Positions 8,940-15,876 of a DNA stretch of 29,681 bases are shown one piece after another (the first letter of the stretch is position 1; each line of letters begins with the position of its first letter). This DNA comes from Emiliania huxleyi CCMP1516 (lineage: Eukaryota > Haptophyta > Isochrysidales > Noelaerhabdaceae). The notes beneath the pieces were generated by a model. It was not told where the DNA came from. It did no database searches and saw nothing but the letters and a program-made list of their open reading frames with translations. A program made the position numbers and the translations under genes. The stretch is taken from assembly GCF_000372725.1 (NCBI RefSeq), contig NW_005197707.1, positions 4,213-33,893 on the forward strand, read 5' to 3'.

Positions 8940-9198
8940 AGCAAACCTCAGCCTCTTCCCGTAAGCGCTGAGCCGCTCTATGCCTCGCGGGCCCTGCAGG
9001 CCGCCGAGAGCCTCTCTCAACACTCAAGTAAGTCTCTGTGTACTCTGACACACTTTACTCTTTTCACAGTCCCTCATCCGTACAGTCTTCTCTTACTGAG
9101 CTACGCTCTTCGTTTCCTCTGTTGCGTACTCATATCTTTACGTCAGGAGTGCGTGTGTCATGGCGTGTGTTTTCGTATGCCCGTAGACTGCAATGCTC

Positions 9199-11715
9199 TC
9201 AGTCCTGCCCCTCGCGCTGGGCCTGCTCCGTCGACCTGCGCTCCTTCTTTGATCGCTTCCGCTCCTTCTTCGCCCGCTTCCGCTTCTTCTCCTCCGCCGA
9301 CTGGCCATCGCTGAGCGAGTCCGACTCGTCCCGCCGCCTCCTCTTCTTCTCCTTCTTCTCTTTGCGCTTGCGCCTGCGCCGCTCGTCGCTGGCGTCCTCG
9401 CTGTCGCTGCTATCGCTACTGCCGCTCGCTTCGGCGGCCGCCGCGGAGTATGGGCCGCCCGTCTCGACCGGAGGCTTGGGCGGCGCGGGGAGCGGCGCCT
9501 CGGGCTCATGGGCCAATTTGGCGGCGGCCGCCGCCACACCTGGTCCAAATGAGAGCATGGGCGCGGGCCGCTCTCGTTTGGGTGCGGCGCCGTTGGCCGG
9601 TGATGCACGCGGCGCGGCGGCGCGGTCGATCAACACCGTGGCCACCTCGGCGGTCTGCAGCGCTGCGGCGTCGATGCCGCCTCCGAGGAGGCGATCGCGG
9701 AGGGAGGAAGCCACGGCGGCGGTGAGCGCGGTGACGTCAGCGGCGTCGAGCGGCGCGAGCGGTGCGAGCGCGGCTTGCAACTCGCCCTTCCGCACCGCGC
9801 CGTCGCCCAGCCGCAGCGCAAGCGCAGCCACCGCGGCGCGCACCCCGGCGGCGCAGAGCAGCGGCGGCGGCCCGCCGTCCTCTGGCGCAGCGCCGCGGAG
9901 GGCGAAGCGCCGTAGGTGCAGCAGCTGCGAGTCGCCGGTGGGGGCCGCGCCTTGCGCCGCGGCGCCCGCGGCTGAGGCGGCGGGCTGCAGTTTGTCTCGC
10001 CCTACCCACACCGAGCCGCGTAGCAAGGGAGGGCGCTCCTGCGCCGCCGAGCGCTGCAGCAGCAGGCGCGGGCGCGCTGCGCGGGCGTCGGCGGAGGCCG
10101 GCGGTATGCCAGCTAGCTTGTCGGTGAGCGCGGGCACGAGCGACGCATGCAGCGTGCCGGCGTAAGCCTCGTACTTGCGTGCGTGCTCCGAGCCGAGCAC
10201 ATCTCGCAGCAGCAGCAGCAGAGCGAGGTGGACCGACAACGAGGATCCCCATACGTAGAGCCCGCCCTGCTCGCTTGCGACCTCTGCCCCAGAGCCCGAC
10301 TTGACCTCGGCGATCCGCTCGGCGCTCAGCCGCGTGCGCAGCGGCTCCGCCACCGGCACGCCGGCACCGCATGCTTCGGAGTCACCGAGCGGCGCGATCA
10401 CCTCCCACAGCATCGCCTCGAGCTTTGCTGTTCCTGCAGCACCGTCCGGGTCGAAGATACGCATCGAGTAGAAGTCTTTCTCGGGGTCCAGTTCGACCTT
10501 TGCGCCGTTGCTGACGCAAAGCGGCGAGATCCGGCTGCCCGGCGGCTCGGCGCCGATGACGCGGTCGAATGCGTCGCTCGGCACGACGGCGAGGTACTTT
10601 CCCTCCTGCACGGCGGGCGCCTTCGCCTGCAGCAGCTGCACCACAGCCGAATGAAGGTCCGGTGATGCGCCGGCCTGCGGCGGCGGCGGCGGCTGCGGCG
10701 CCGTCGGCTGTGGCTGCGCTGGCTGTGGCTGCTGCGGCGGTGCAAAATGCATCGTCGCGGCGGGCGGTGCGTAGGCCTGTTGCTGCGCGACTGGCTGCGC
10801 GTACGCGTGCTGCTGGGGGGGCGAAAAGGCTTGCGGCTGCGCGGCAAGCGGCACCAACGGCGCGCTGTGCTGCTGCGCGAGCGGCGGCGCGTGTGGTGAC
10901 GCCTGTGGCGGCTGGTAGTGCGGCTGCGGTTGAGCCTGAAACTGTATTTGCGGCTGCACCTGCGGCTGCACCTGCTGCTGCATCGGCTGCTGCATCTGCG
11001 GCTGCATCGGCTGCACGTACGGCTGCACCTGCTGCTGCATCGGCGGCTGCACCTGCTGCTGCATCGGCTGCTGCATCTGCGGCTGCATCGGCTGCACGTA
11101 CGGCTGCACCTGCTGCTGCATCGGCTGCTGCATCTGCGGCTGCATCGGCTGCACGTACGGCTGCACCTGCTGCTGCATCGGCTGCTGCACCGGCGGCTGA
11201 TGCGACTGCGGTTGCATGTGCAGCAGCGTGTGCGGCTGCTGCGGTTGTGGCTGCGCAAAGGTGGGCGGTGGTTGTGGCGCCGAGGGTCCCGGTGAAGACG
11301 CTGCTGCCGGCCATCCGCCGCCGCACGACCAATCCTTCGTCACCCTGGACGACGACGCTGCCGCCGTCACGGTGTCCTCAACCATGGCCTCAGCCGCAGC
11401 CGCGGCAGCCGGCGGCGGCGGGCGCGTCGCTCTGCTGCGAAGGAGGGAGGCGAGCGCAACATGGCCCCCTTTCTCGGCAAGGTCGGCGGCCGTCTTGCCC
11501 TTTGGGTTGACCGGGGTGGTCGACGCGCCCCTGTTTAGCAGGGTGTTTGCAAGCGAGGCGTGGCCTTTGGCGGCAGCGCAGTGCAGCAGAGTATAGCCTG
11601 TGTACATCCCCTTATCCAGTTGCTGGTTGAGAAGGTCAGGTTTTGACTTGAGGGCTTCAAGCACCACCGACTCACTTCCGTTGAGGGCGGCCTGGTACGG
11701 ACCCTGGTCCCCCAT
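9199..11715 (-). CDS. Ankyrin / Gln-Pro-rich / KH-like RNA-binding protein
   Basis: The 838-residue frame begins with about three ankyrin repeats (residues 5-95, with GYTLLHCAAAKGHASLANTL and GKTAADLAEKGGHVALASLL). A Gln/Pro/Met-rich region (about 140-350) includes 19-residue tandem repeats. Next, EGKYLAVVPSDAFDRVIGAE...GAKVELD resembles a divergent KH domain whose GxxG loop is altered, and LSAERIAEVKSGSGAEVASE...GSSLSVHLALLLLLRDVL resembles a second KH-like unit. The C-terminus is Ala-rich, then Asp/Ser and Lys/Arg-rich (KRKEKKEKKRRRR) and looks like a nuclear localisation signal. The combination suggests a nuclear RNA-binding adaptor; the specific role is unknown. The Met at 11715 immediately precedes the first ankyrin repeat. 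It ends 260 nt from the convergent LOV gene. Confidence 0.7.
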   Translation of the reverse strand: MGDQGPYQAALNGSESVVLEALKSKPDLLNQQLDKGMYTGYTLLHCAAAKGHASLANTLLNRGASTTPVNPKGKTAADLAEKGGHVALASLLRSRATRPPPPAAAAAAEAMVEDTVTAAASSSRVTKDWSCGGGWPAAASSPGPSAPQPPPTFAQPQPQQPHTLLHMQPQSHQPPVQQPMQQQVQPYVQPMQPQMQQPMQQQVQPYVQPMQPQMQQPMQQQVQPPMQQQVQPYVQPMQPQMQQPMQQQVQPQVQPQIQFQAQPQPHYQPPQASPHAPPLAQQHSAPLVPLAAQPQAFSPPQQHAYAQPVAQQQAYAPPAATMHFAPPQQPQPAQPQPTAPQPPPPPQAGASPDLHSAVVQLLQAKAPAVQEGKYLAVVPSDAFDRVIGAEPPGSRISPLCVSNGAKVELDPEKDFYSMRIFDPDGAAGTAKLEAMLWEVIAPLGDSEACGAGVPVAEPLRTRLSAERIAEVKSGSGAEVASEQGGLYVWGSSLSVHLALLLLLRDVLGSEHARKYEAYAGTLHASLVPALTDKLAGIPPASADARAARPRLLLQRSAAQERPPLLRGSVWVGRDKLQPAASAAGAAAQGAAPTGDSQLLHLRRFALRGAAPEDGGPPPLLCAAGVRAAVAALALRLGDGAVRKGELQAALAPLAPLDAADVTALTAAVASSLRDRLLGGGIDAAALQTAEVATVLIDRAAAPRASPANGAAPKRERPAPMLSFGPGVAAAAAKLAHEPEAPLPAPPKPPVETGGPYSAAAAEASGSSDSSDSEDASDERRRRKRKEKKEKKRRRRDESDSLSDGQSAEEKKRKRAKKERKRSKKERRSTEQAQREGQD
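10969..11193 (-). repeat. 57-bp tandem repeat inside the ankyrin/KH gene
   Basis: Three near-identical 57-nt units lie at 10969-11025, 11050-11106 and 11107-11163. A 24-nt partial unit (11026-11049) sits between the first two, and a partial copy follows to about 11193. Each unit encodes 19 residues of the pattern QVQPYVQPMQPQMQQPMQQ. The period is a multiple of three, so copy-number change keeps the frame. Other frames across the region are also open because of the repeat, which explains long overlapping frames on both strands. Confidence 0.9.
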
Positions 11716-11836
11716 CGTGCCTGGTCACACAGGAGGGGTTTTCGGTCTCCGGAGGCCGCGCGAGAAAAAGAAATACGTCAAAATCAACCGTTTCCGGCAC
11801 GATACTCAAGATCAGGGGCTCATATACTCGACGCCG

Positions 11837-14413
11837 TCATCTACCTCTCCGCGCGCACGCAGGAAAGGGCTCTGGCGGGTCGAAGCCGTACTTGCAGGGG
11901 AAGAAGGGGTCGCCCGGCTTGCGTGGGGTGCAGCACTGCGAGTAGCCGGGCGCCCTCGGCCCTGGCCCGTCGTCATAGCAAAAGGGGGTGCGCTTGTAGG
12001 CCAGGAGCCGCCCGACGGCCTGTGCGAAGGAGCGGTTGGTGCCGGCGTCGGCAAACCCGCAGAAGGTGCCAACCGCGTCCGCCACCTCCAGCACCGCCGC
12101 GCTCTCGGCTCCCAGCTCCCTCCGCAAGTCGGCGTCGGTCATTCCGGGCCGCAGCGCTACCCGCTGGACCGAGCCGCTCACGCTGCGCGGCACCCGCGGG
12201 TTGGAGAGGAAGCCCTGCTCTCGCACCGTGACGCCGGGGACGCCCTGCTCCATCCATCTTGGCGTGTCGCACACGTGGTCCATCGGGCAGTCGAACGGGA
12301 GGCGCATCCCAAAGGCGCCGCCGACGCGGCAGTGCGTCATCTCCTTCCACATGAAATCGCAGTAGCACAGCATCCTTGGCAGGATGACGGTCCTGCCGAG
12401 CGCCTTGCCGATGCCGAGCAGCGCCTGCAGCACGCGGCTGCGGTGGCGCGCCTCCGCGAGGTGCGCGTTGATCGCTGTCAGCGAGGTGACGTTGGGCGGC
12501 AGCGGCGACGGCGGGAGAGTGGCCGCGCTGTCGCCGACGCGGACAAAGCGTCCCGCGTAGTACTCGTCCTCGTCCACGAACCAGAGCCCGGCCTGTCGCA
12601 GCCGCTGCCGCTTCCCGTGCGCAAACGACGCCCCCTCGGCAAACTGGTACGTGAGGTGGACGGCGAGAGGCTGCGGCGCGGCGGGTAGCGTGTGCGCGTG
12701 CTGCACGAAGTAGGTGTGGCCGTTGAGGAAGTGGCTGAGCGGCAGCACGCCCAGCAGGAGCGAGCCGCCGGCCGGAGTGGCCCGAAAGATGCGAGGCCCG
12801 GCCTGCCTGGCGGCCGCGTCGCGCTTCAGACTCGAGCCGCCCGACTTGAGCAGCATGTTGAAAGCGTACTGGTCGCGGATCCGCGCCTCCTTGGCGTGCG
12901 CGATGGTCTCGCGCCACGCCTCGGCGAACGCGATGGTCTCGGCGCTGGAGCGGAGGTACACGAGGCCAGTGTTGAGGTCGCAGTGCAAGAGCGGGGACCT
13001 CGCGTCGAGAGCCACGTCGATGCAATCTGTCGCGGCGGCGAGGTGCGCGCCCGCAAAGGAGGGAGAGCGCAGTAGCGGCCGCGGGTCCGCGAGGAAGATG
13101 GCGTCGGCGTCGCACGCCCAGACGTTGAAGCCGAAGCTGAGGAGCTCGCGGTAGAAGCCGACTTTGAGCACGCTCATCTTTGGGTAGAGCGACGGCCGCG
13201 AGCGGAGGTTGCCGCTCACCTTTGCGAGCTCCACCGACGCCTCGCCGCCTTGGATGAGCACGCACGGCACCCCTGCGGCGCGGCACGCCTTGAGCATAGA
13301 CTCGTCGAGCGCGCCGAGGAGGATGTCGCTCAACCCCGCCGAGACGGTCGCCTTTGCCCAATTGAGCGCCATCGTGGAGACGCTGCCGGTGGCAAAGGTG
13401 ACGGCGAGGTCCGACCCGCGGGGTAGCTCGCGAACCGAGCGCGGCAAGCTCTCCCACGGAGCAGACACGTTGTGCGCGGCAGAGGTGCCGAGGCTCACAA
13501 ACGACAGCACGGTGACGGCGCCGGCGTGGAAGTGGGAGCAATGCGCGAGCTGCGCGGCGCCGCTGCCACCCAGGAGCGGGCTGACCGCCGCCTCGAATGC
13601 CTCCCCGGCGTGTCCAGTGTCGTGCCGCGCCTCCCAGCCACAGAAGGCCTCGGCGGCGCGGTCGATCTCCAGCACGACCGTCGTCTCGTAGTCGCGCAGC
13701 GCCGCGGCCGCCTCTATCGCAGAGGCGCCGTCCGGCAGCCTCACCCTTACGTGCGACGAGCGGAGGCGCTCGGGGAGCCGCGCATCGGAGAGAAAGTTGG
13801 CCGGGCGGAGCCGCACGCCGCCTCCCTCAAACGACGCGGCGGCTCGCCGCCACGCGTCCAGCGGCAGCGCATCCCGCGCGAGCGTCGAGCAGCGGCGGCA
13901 GCCAAGCGGCTCGTCTGCCGGCTCCGCCGCCTGCCCGTCACCACAGAGCGAGGTGGGCAGGATGAGCGTCCGGTTGAGCAGGCGCGAGAGGCCGAGCAGG
14001 CTCTTGAGCAGCCGCCGAAGGCTGGCCGCATTGCTGGCCGGCTCGTGCTTGGCGACGAGAAACGCCCCGTCGTACCAATGCGTTCGCTCGCCGGCAACCG
14101 CCTGCGGACGAGCAGCTCCGGACGCTGCTGCTGACGGGGCGGCCGCTGGCTCCTGCCGTGCAACCGCTAGCTCCTGCCTCATGGCCGCTGGCCTCGTGGT
14201 AGCCGCTCGTTCTGGCTCGGGCAGCTGGCTGCCGAGTGGACGTCCCACGAGCCTCTCGGTCTCCTTCTCCAATGCAGCGAGCCGCGAGTCGACGTCCCTC
14301 TCCATGAGGCCGTGACCAGCCGTGTTCGGTGACGAGACGCTGAAGGCATCACGGAAGAGGAAGACCAGCCCGAGTCCGAGCACAGCGGCGAGGACGGAGC
14401 GCGTGGAGGGCAT
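11837..14413 (-). CDS. GT77-like glycosyltransferase (XEG113/RRA type), type II membrane protein
   Basis: The 858-residue protein has a short cytosolic tail and one N-terminal membrane anchor (about 8-26, VLAAVLGLGLVFLFRDAF), then a Glu-rich stem, as in Golgi transferases. The central part is a nucleotide-diphospho-sugar transferase domain: ATGSVSTMALNWAKATVSAG, then SFGFNVWACDADAIFLADP with a DxD metal/nucleotide-sugar motif (about 434-436), then CDLNTGLVYLRSS (about 479). This fits GT77 enzymes that add arabinose or galactose to glycoproteins. The C-terminal module (about 639-800; RSRVLQALLGIGKALGRTVI, then LPFDCPMDHVCD) resembles the C-terminal part of plant XEG113. A related module occurs before the catalytic domain (about 112-150, SLLGLSRLLNRTLILPTSLC). 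The Met at 14413 is chosen because upstream codons run into the CA microsatellite, and this Met directly precedes the anchor. The sugar and acceptor are unknown. It ends in TAG with no intron seen. Confidence 0.8.
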   Translation of the reverse strand: MPSTRSVLAAVLGLGLVFLFRDAFSVSSPNTAGHGLMERDVDSRLAALEKETERLVGRPLGSQLPEPERAATTRPAAMRQELAVARQEPAAAPSAAASGAARPQAVAGERTHWYDGAFLVAKHEPASNAASLRRLLKSLLGLSRLLNRTLILPTSLCGDGQAAEPADEPLGCRRCSTLARDALPLDAWRRAAASFEGGGVRLRPANFLSDARLPERLRSSHVRVRLPDGASAIEAAAALRDYETTVVLEIDRAAEAFCGWEARHDTGHAGEAFEAAVSPLLGGSGAAQLAHCSHFHAGAVTVLSFVSLGTSAAHNVSAPWESLPRSVRELPRGSDLAVTFATGSVSTMALNWAKATVSAGLSDILLGALDESMLKACRAAGVPCVLIQGGEASVELAKVSGNLRSRPSLYPKMSVLKVGFYRELLSFGFNVWACDADAIFLADPRPLLRSPSFAGAHLAAATDCIDVALDARSPLLHCDLNTGLVYLRSSAETIAFAEAWRETIAHAKEARIRDQYAFNMLLKSGGSSLKRDAAARQAGPRIFRATPAGGSLLLGVLPLSHFLNGHTYFVQHAHTLPAAPQPLAVHLTYQFAEGASFAHGKRQRLRQAGLWFVDEDEYYAGRFVRVGDSAATLPPSPLPPNVTSLTAINAHLAEARHRSRVLQALLGIGKALGRTVILPRMLCYCDFMWKEMTHCRVGGAFGMRLPFDCPMDHVCDTPRWMEQGVPGVTVREQGFLSNPRVPRSVSGSVQRVALRPGMTDADLRRELGAESAAVLEVADAVGTFCGFADAGTNRSFAQAVGRLLAYKRTPFCYDDGPGPRAPGYSQCCTPRKPGDPFFPCKYGFDPPEPFPACARRGR

Positions 14414-14538
14414 GGTGGCGGCTCTCTGGCTGGCAGCGCGCGAGAAGGAGCGAGTTCGCGCTGCGCTTGGCTCAGACGGCGAGTTCGCTCTCGGCTGCGT
14501 TGGCGCGCAAAGTTTTTTATTTTTTATGATTACACGAG

Positions 14539-14550
14539 CACACACACACA

Positions 14551-14638
<88 letters not shown>
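14539..14638. repeat. CA dinucleotide microsatellite
   Basis: About 100 nt of alternating CA with a single GA interruption near 14551. It lies 126 nt upstream of the glycosyltransferase start, in its likely 5' leader or promoter. On the minus strand it forms an open (Val-Cys)n frame continuous with the gene, which is an artefact of the repeat. Its length makes it likely to be polymorphic. Confidence 0.97.
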
Positions 14639-14639
<1 letters not shown>

Positions 14640-14730
14640 CGCAGTCCACACGCTCGTAGACCACCTCAACGGGGAACCAACGCCCTGCCCGCGGGAAGTG
14701 GTTCCCCTCAGGCGAGCGGCTCGACTCGCC

Positions 14731-14853
14731 CTAGGACTCGCCGACGCCGCCGCTCGCCATCTTGCCGTCATACGAGCGCCAGCCGTCGGGTGAGCGCACG
14801 ATCGTCTTGTATGTAGTGTCCTCCGCCACTGGCCTGGCTCTGTGCCGGTACAT
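14731..14853 (-). CDS. Small ORF or exon remnant, unassigned
   Basis: A 40-residue minus-strand frame begins MYRHRARPVAEDTTYKTIVR and continues RSPDGWRSYDGKMASGG to a TAG at 14731-14733. Its composition is protein-like rather than low complexity. After the TAG the same frame stays plausible (SPEGNHFPRAGRWFPVEVVY) up to the CA repeat. It could be the last exon of a gene, or a fragment interrupted by a stop. It lies back to back with the truncated TPR gene. I do not recognise it. Confidence 0.25.
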   Translation of the reverse strand: MYRHRARPVAEDTTYKTIVRSPDGWRSYDGKMASGGVGES

Positions 14854-14861
14854 CACCAAAG

Positions 14862-15497
14862 GTGGCGTGCATCGATTGCGCTGGGCCCTCGTCCCCCGAG
14901 GCTGTGTTGACGCTGGCTCGGTTTGCGCGGTGGGAGGAGGTGCTTTCGGAAGCAGTGCCTCGGACGTGGGGCGACGAGGGAGCGTACAACGAGGCTGCCT
15001 TCCGCCTCGCGCGGGCGCTCGCCATGTACGCTCTGGCCGATGGCCAGACGGCCGAGAGGGCGGACGCCGAAGCCGCGCGCGCCATCAACGCCTCCGCAAA
15101 GTCGGAGTGGGCAGAGGTGGTTCAAGCCGAGCTCGAGGCCGCCCGGGCGTGGCGCATCGAGGGCGACGGCGTGAGAGCCGCCGGAGCGCTGGCCAAGGCC
15201 GTGGCGGCGGTGGACAAGATGCCGTACATGGAGCCGCCGCGCTGGTATTACCCACCGCGGCAGTGCCTCGGGTATGTGCTACGCGCCTCGAACGCGACCG
15301 CCTCCCTCGCCGCCTTTACCCGCGACCTGCACGACTTCCCGGAGAACGGATGGTCCCTCTCCGGCGCGGCCGATGCGCTCGATGCCCTCGGACGTGGCGC
15401 TGAGGCCGAGGGCCATCGCGAGCGCGCCGCTGTCGCCTGGCAATTCGCCGACGTCTGGCAGCCGAGGCCGCCACCGTGCCCGCAGCTGTCGGCGTAG
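14862..15497 (+). CDS. TPR protein, C-terminal half only
   Basis: The 211-residue frame matches the C-terminal part of a TPR protein family normally around 500 residues or more. Landmarks are ARFARWEEVLSEAVP, RLARALAMYALADG, then AVDKMPYMEPPRWYYPPRQC, LHDFPENGWSLSGAADALDA and a final Ala-rich helix. These correspond to family segments of the type DE.PPWYYP.R and NPENGWALFGL. Such proteins are thought to be protein-interaction scaffolds. The N-terminal TPRs are missing; upstream sequence runs within 230 nt into the CA microsatellite and an unrelated minus-strand fragment. Either the gene is truncated or earlier exons lie elsewhere. The Met at 14862 is merely the first in frame. It ends in TAG. 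Confidence 0.65.
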   Translation: MACIDCAGPSSPEAVLTLARFARWEEVLSEAVPRTWGDEGAYNEAAFRLARALAMYALADGQTAERADAEAARAINASAKSEWAEVVQAELEAARAWRIEGDGVRAAGALAKAVAAVDKMPYMEPPRWYYPPRQCLGYVLRASNATASLAAFTRDLHDFPENGWSLSGAADALDALGRGAEAEGHRERAAVAWQFADVWQPRPPPCPQLSA

Positions 15498-15876
15498 GCC
15501 GCAGGCGCAGCGCGCACAAGACAGAGACGGCGCGATCGCGGTGGCGCTCCCCGGGACGCACGTGGGCGCGACCCGACCTTGAGGGAGAGCCCCACACTTC
15601 CGGCCCGGGGGGTGCGGACTGCGGTGTCTTTTGCGGACGTTGTGAGCGACCAGCGTGTTGTGTGCGCGCGCGCGCCAATGCCGAAAATGTGTCTTGTGTG
15701 CGCGGTGGCCGGTGCGCGGTGGGTCGTATACCGTATAGAGGTCAAAATGATGAGCGGCGCGTCAAACTAAGAACTTTATACTCTAATATGTTAGTGGCGT
15801 TACTCCCCCAAACCTGTTACCGGGTAACATCGTTTTTGGCGGCGAGATAGACATAGAGATTGTGAGTGGCTATGAG
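15498..15876. other. Convergent intergenic interval with a palindrome
   Basis: This lies between the stops of the TPR gene (+) and the ABC-F gene (-). I see no gene. A perfect inverted repeat, TGTTACC-G-GGTAACA, is at 15815-15829 in a locally AT-richer stretch. It could be part of 3'-end signals for either gene; no poly(A) signal is clear. Confidence 0.5.

Noticed and set aside
10382..11510. Long plus- and minus-strand frames of Ala/Asp, Leu/His/Arg or Arg/Ser/Cys repeats
   Set aside because: They are alternative readings of the 57-bp repeat and Gln-rich region inside the ankyrin/KH gene.
11973..13541. 522-residue Arg/Ala/Pro-rich minus-strand frame
   Set aside because: Shadow frame of the glycosyltransferase with no protein-like features.
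14414..14635. Extension of the glycosyltransferase frame with a long Val-Cys run
   Set aside because: This is a translation of the CA microsatellite; the Met at 14413 directly before the membrane anchor is the sensible start.
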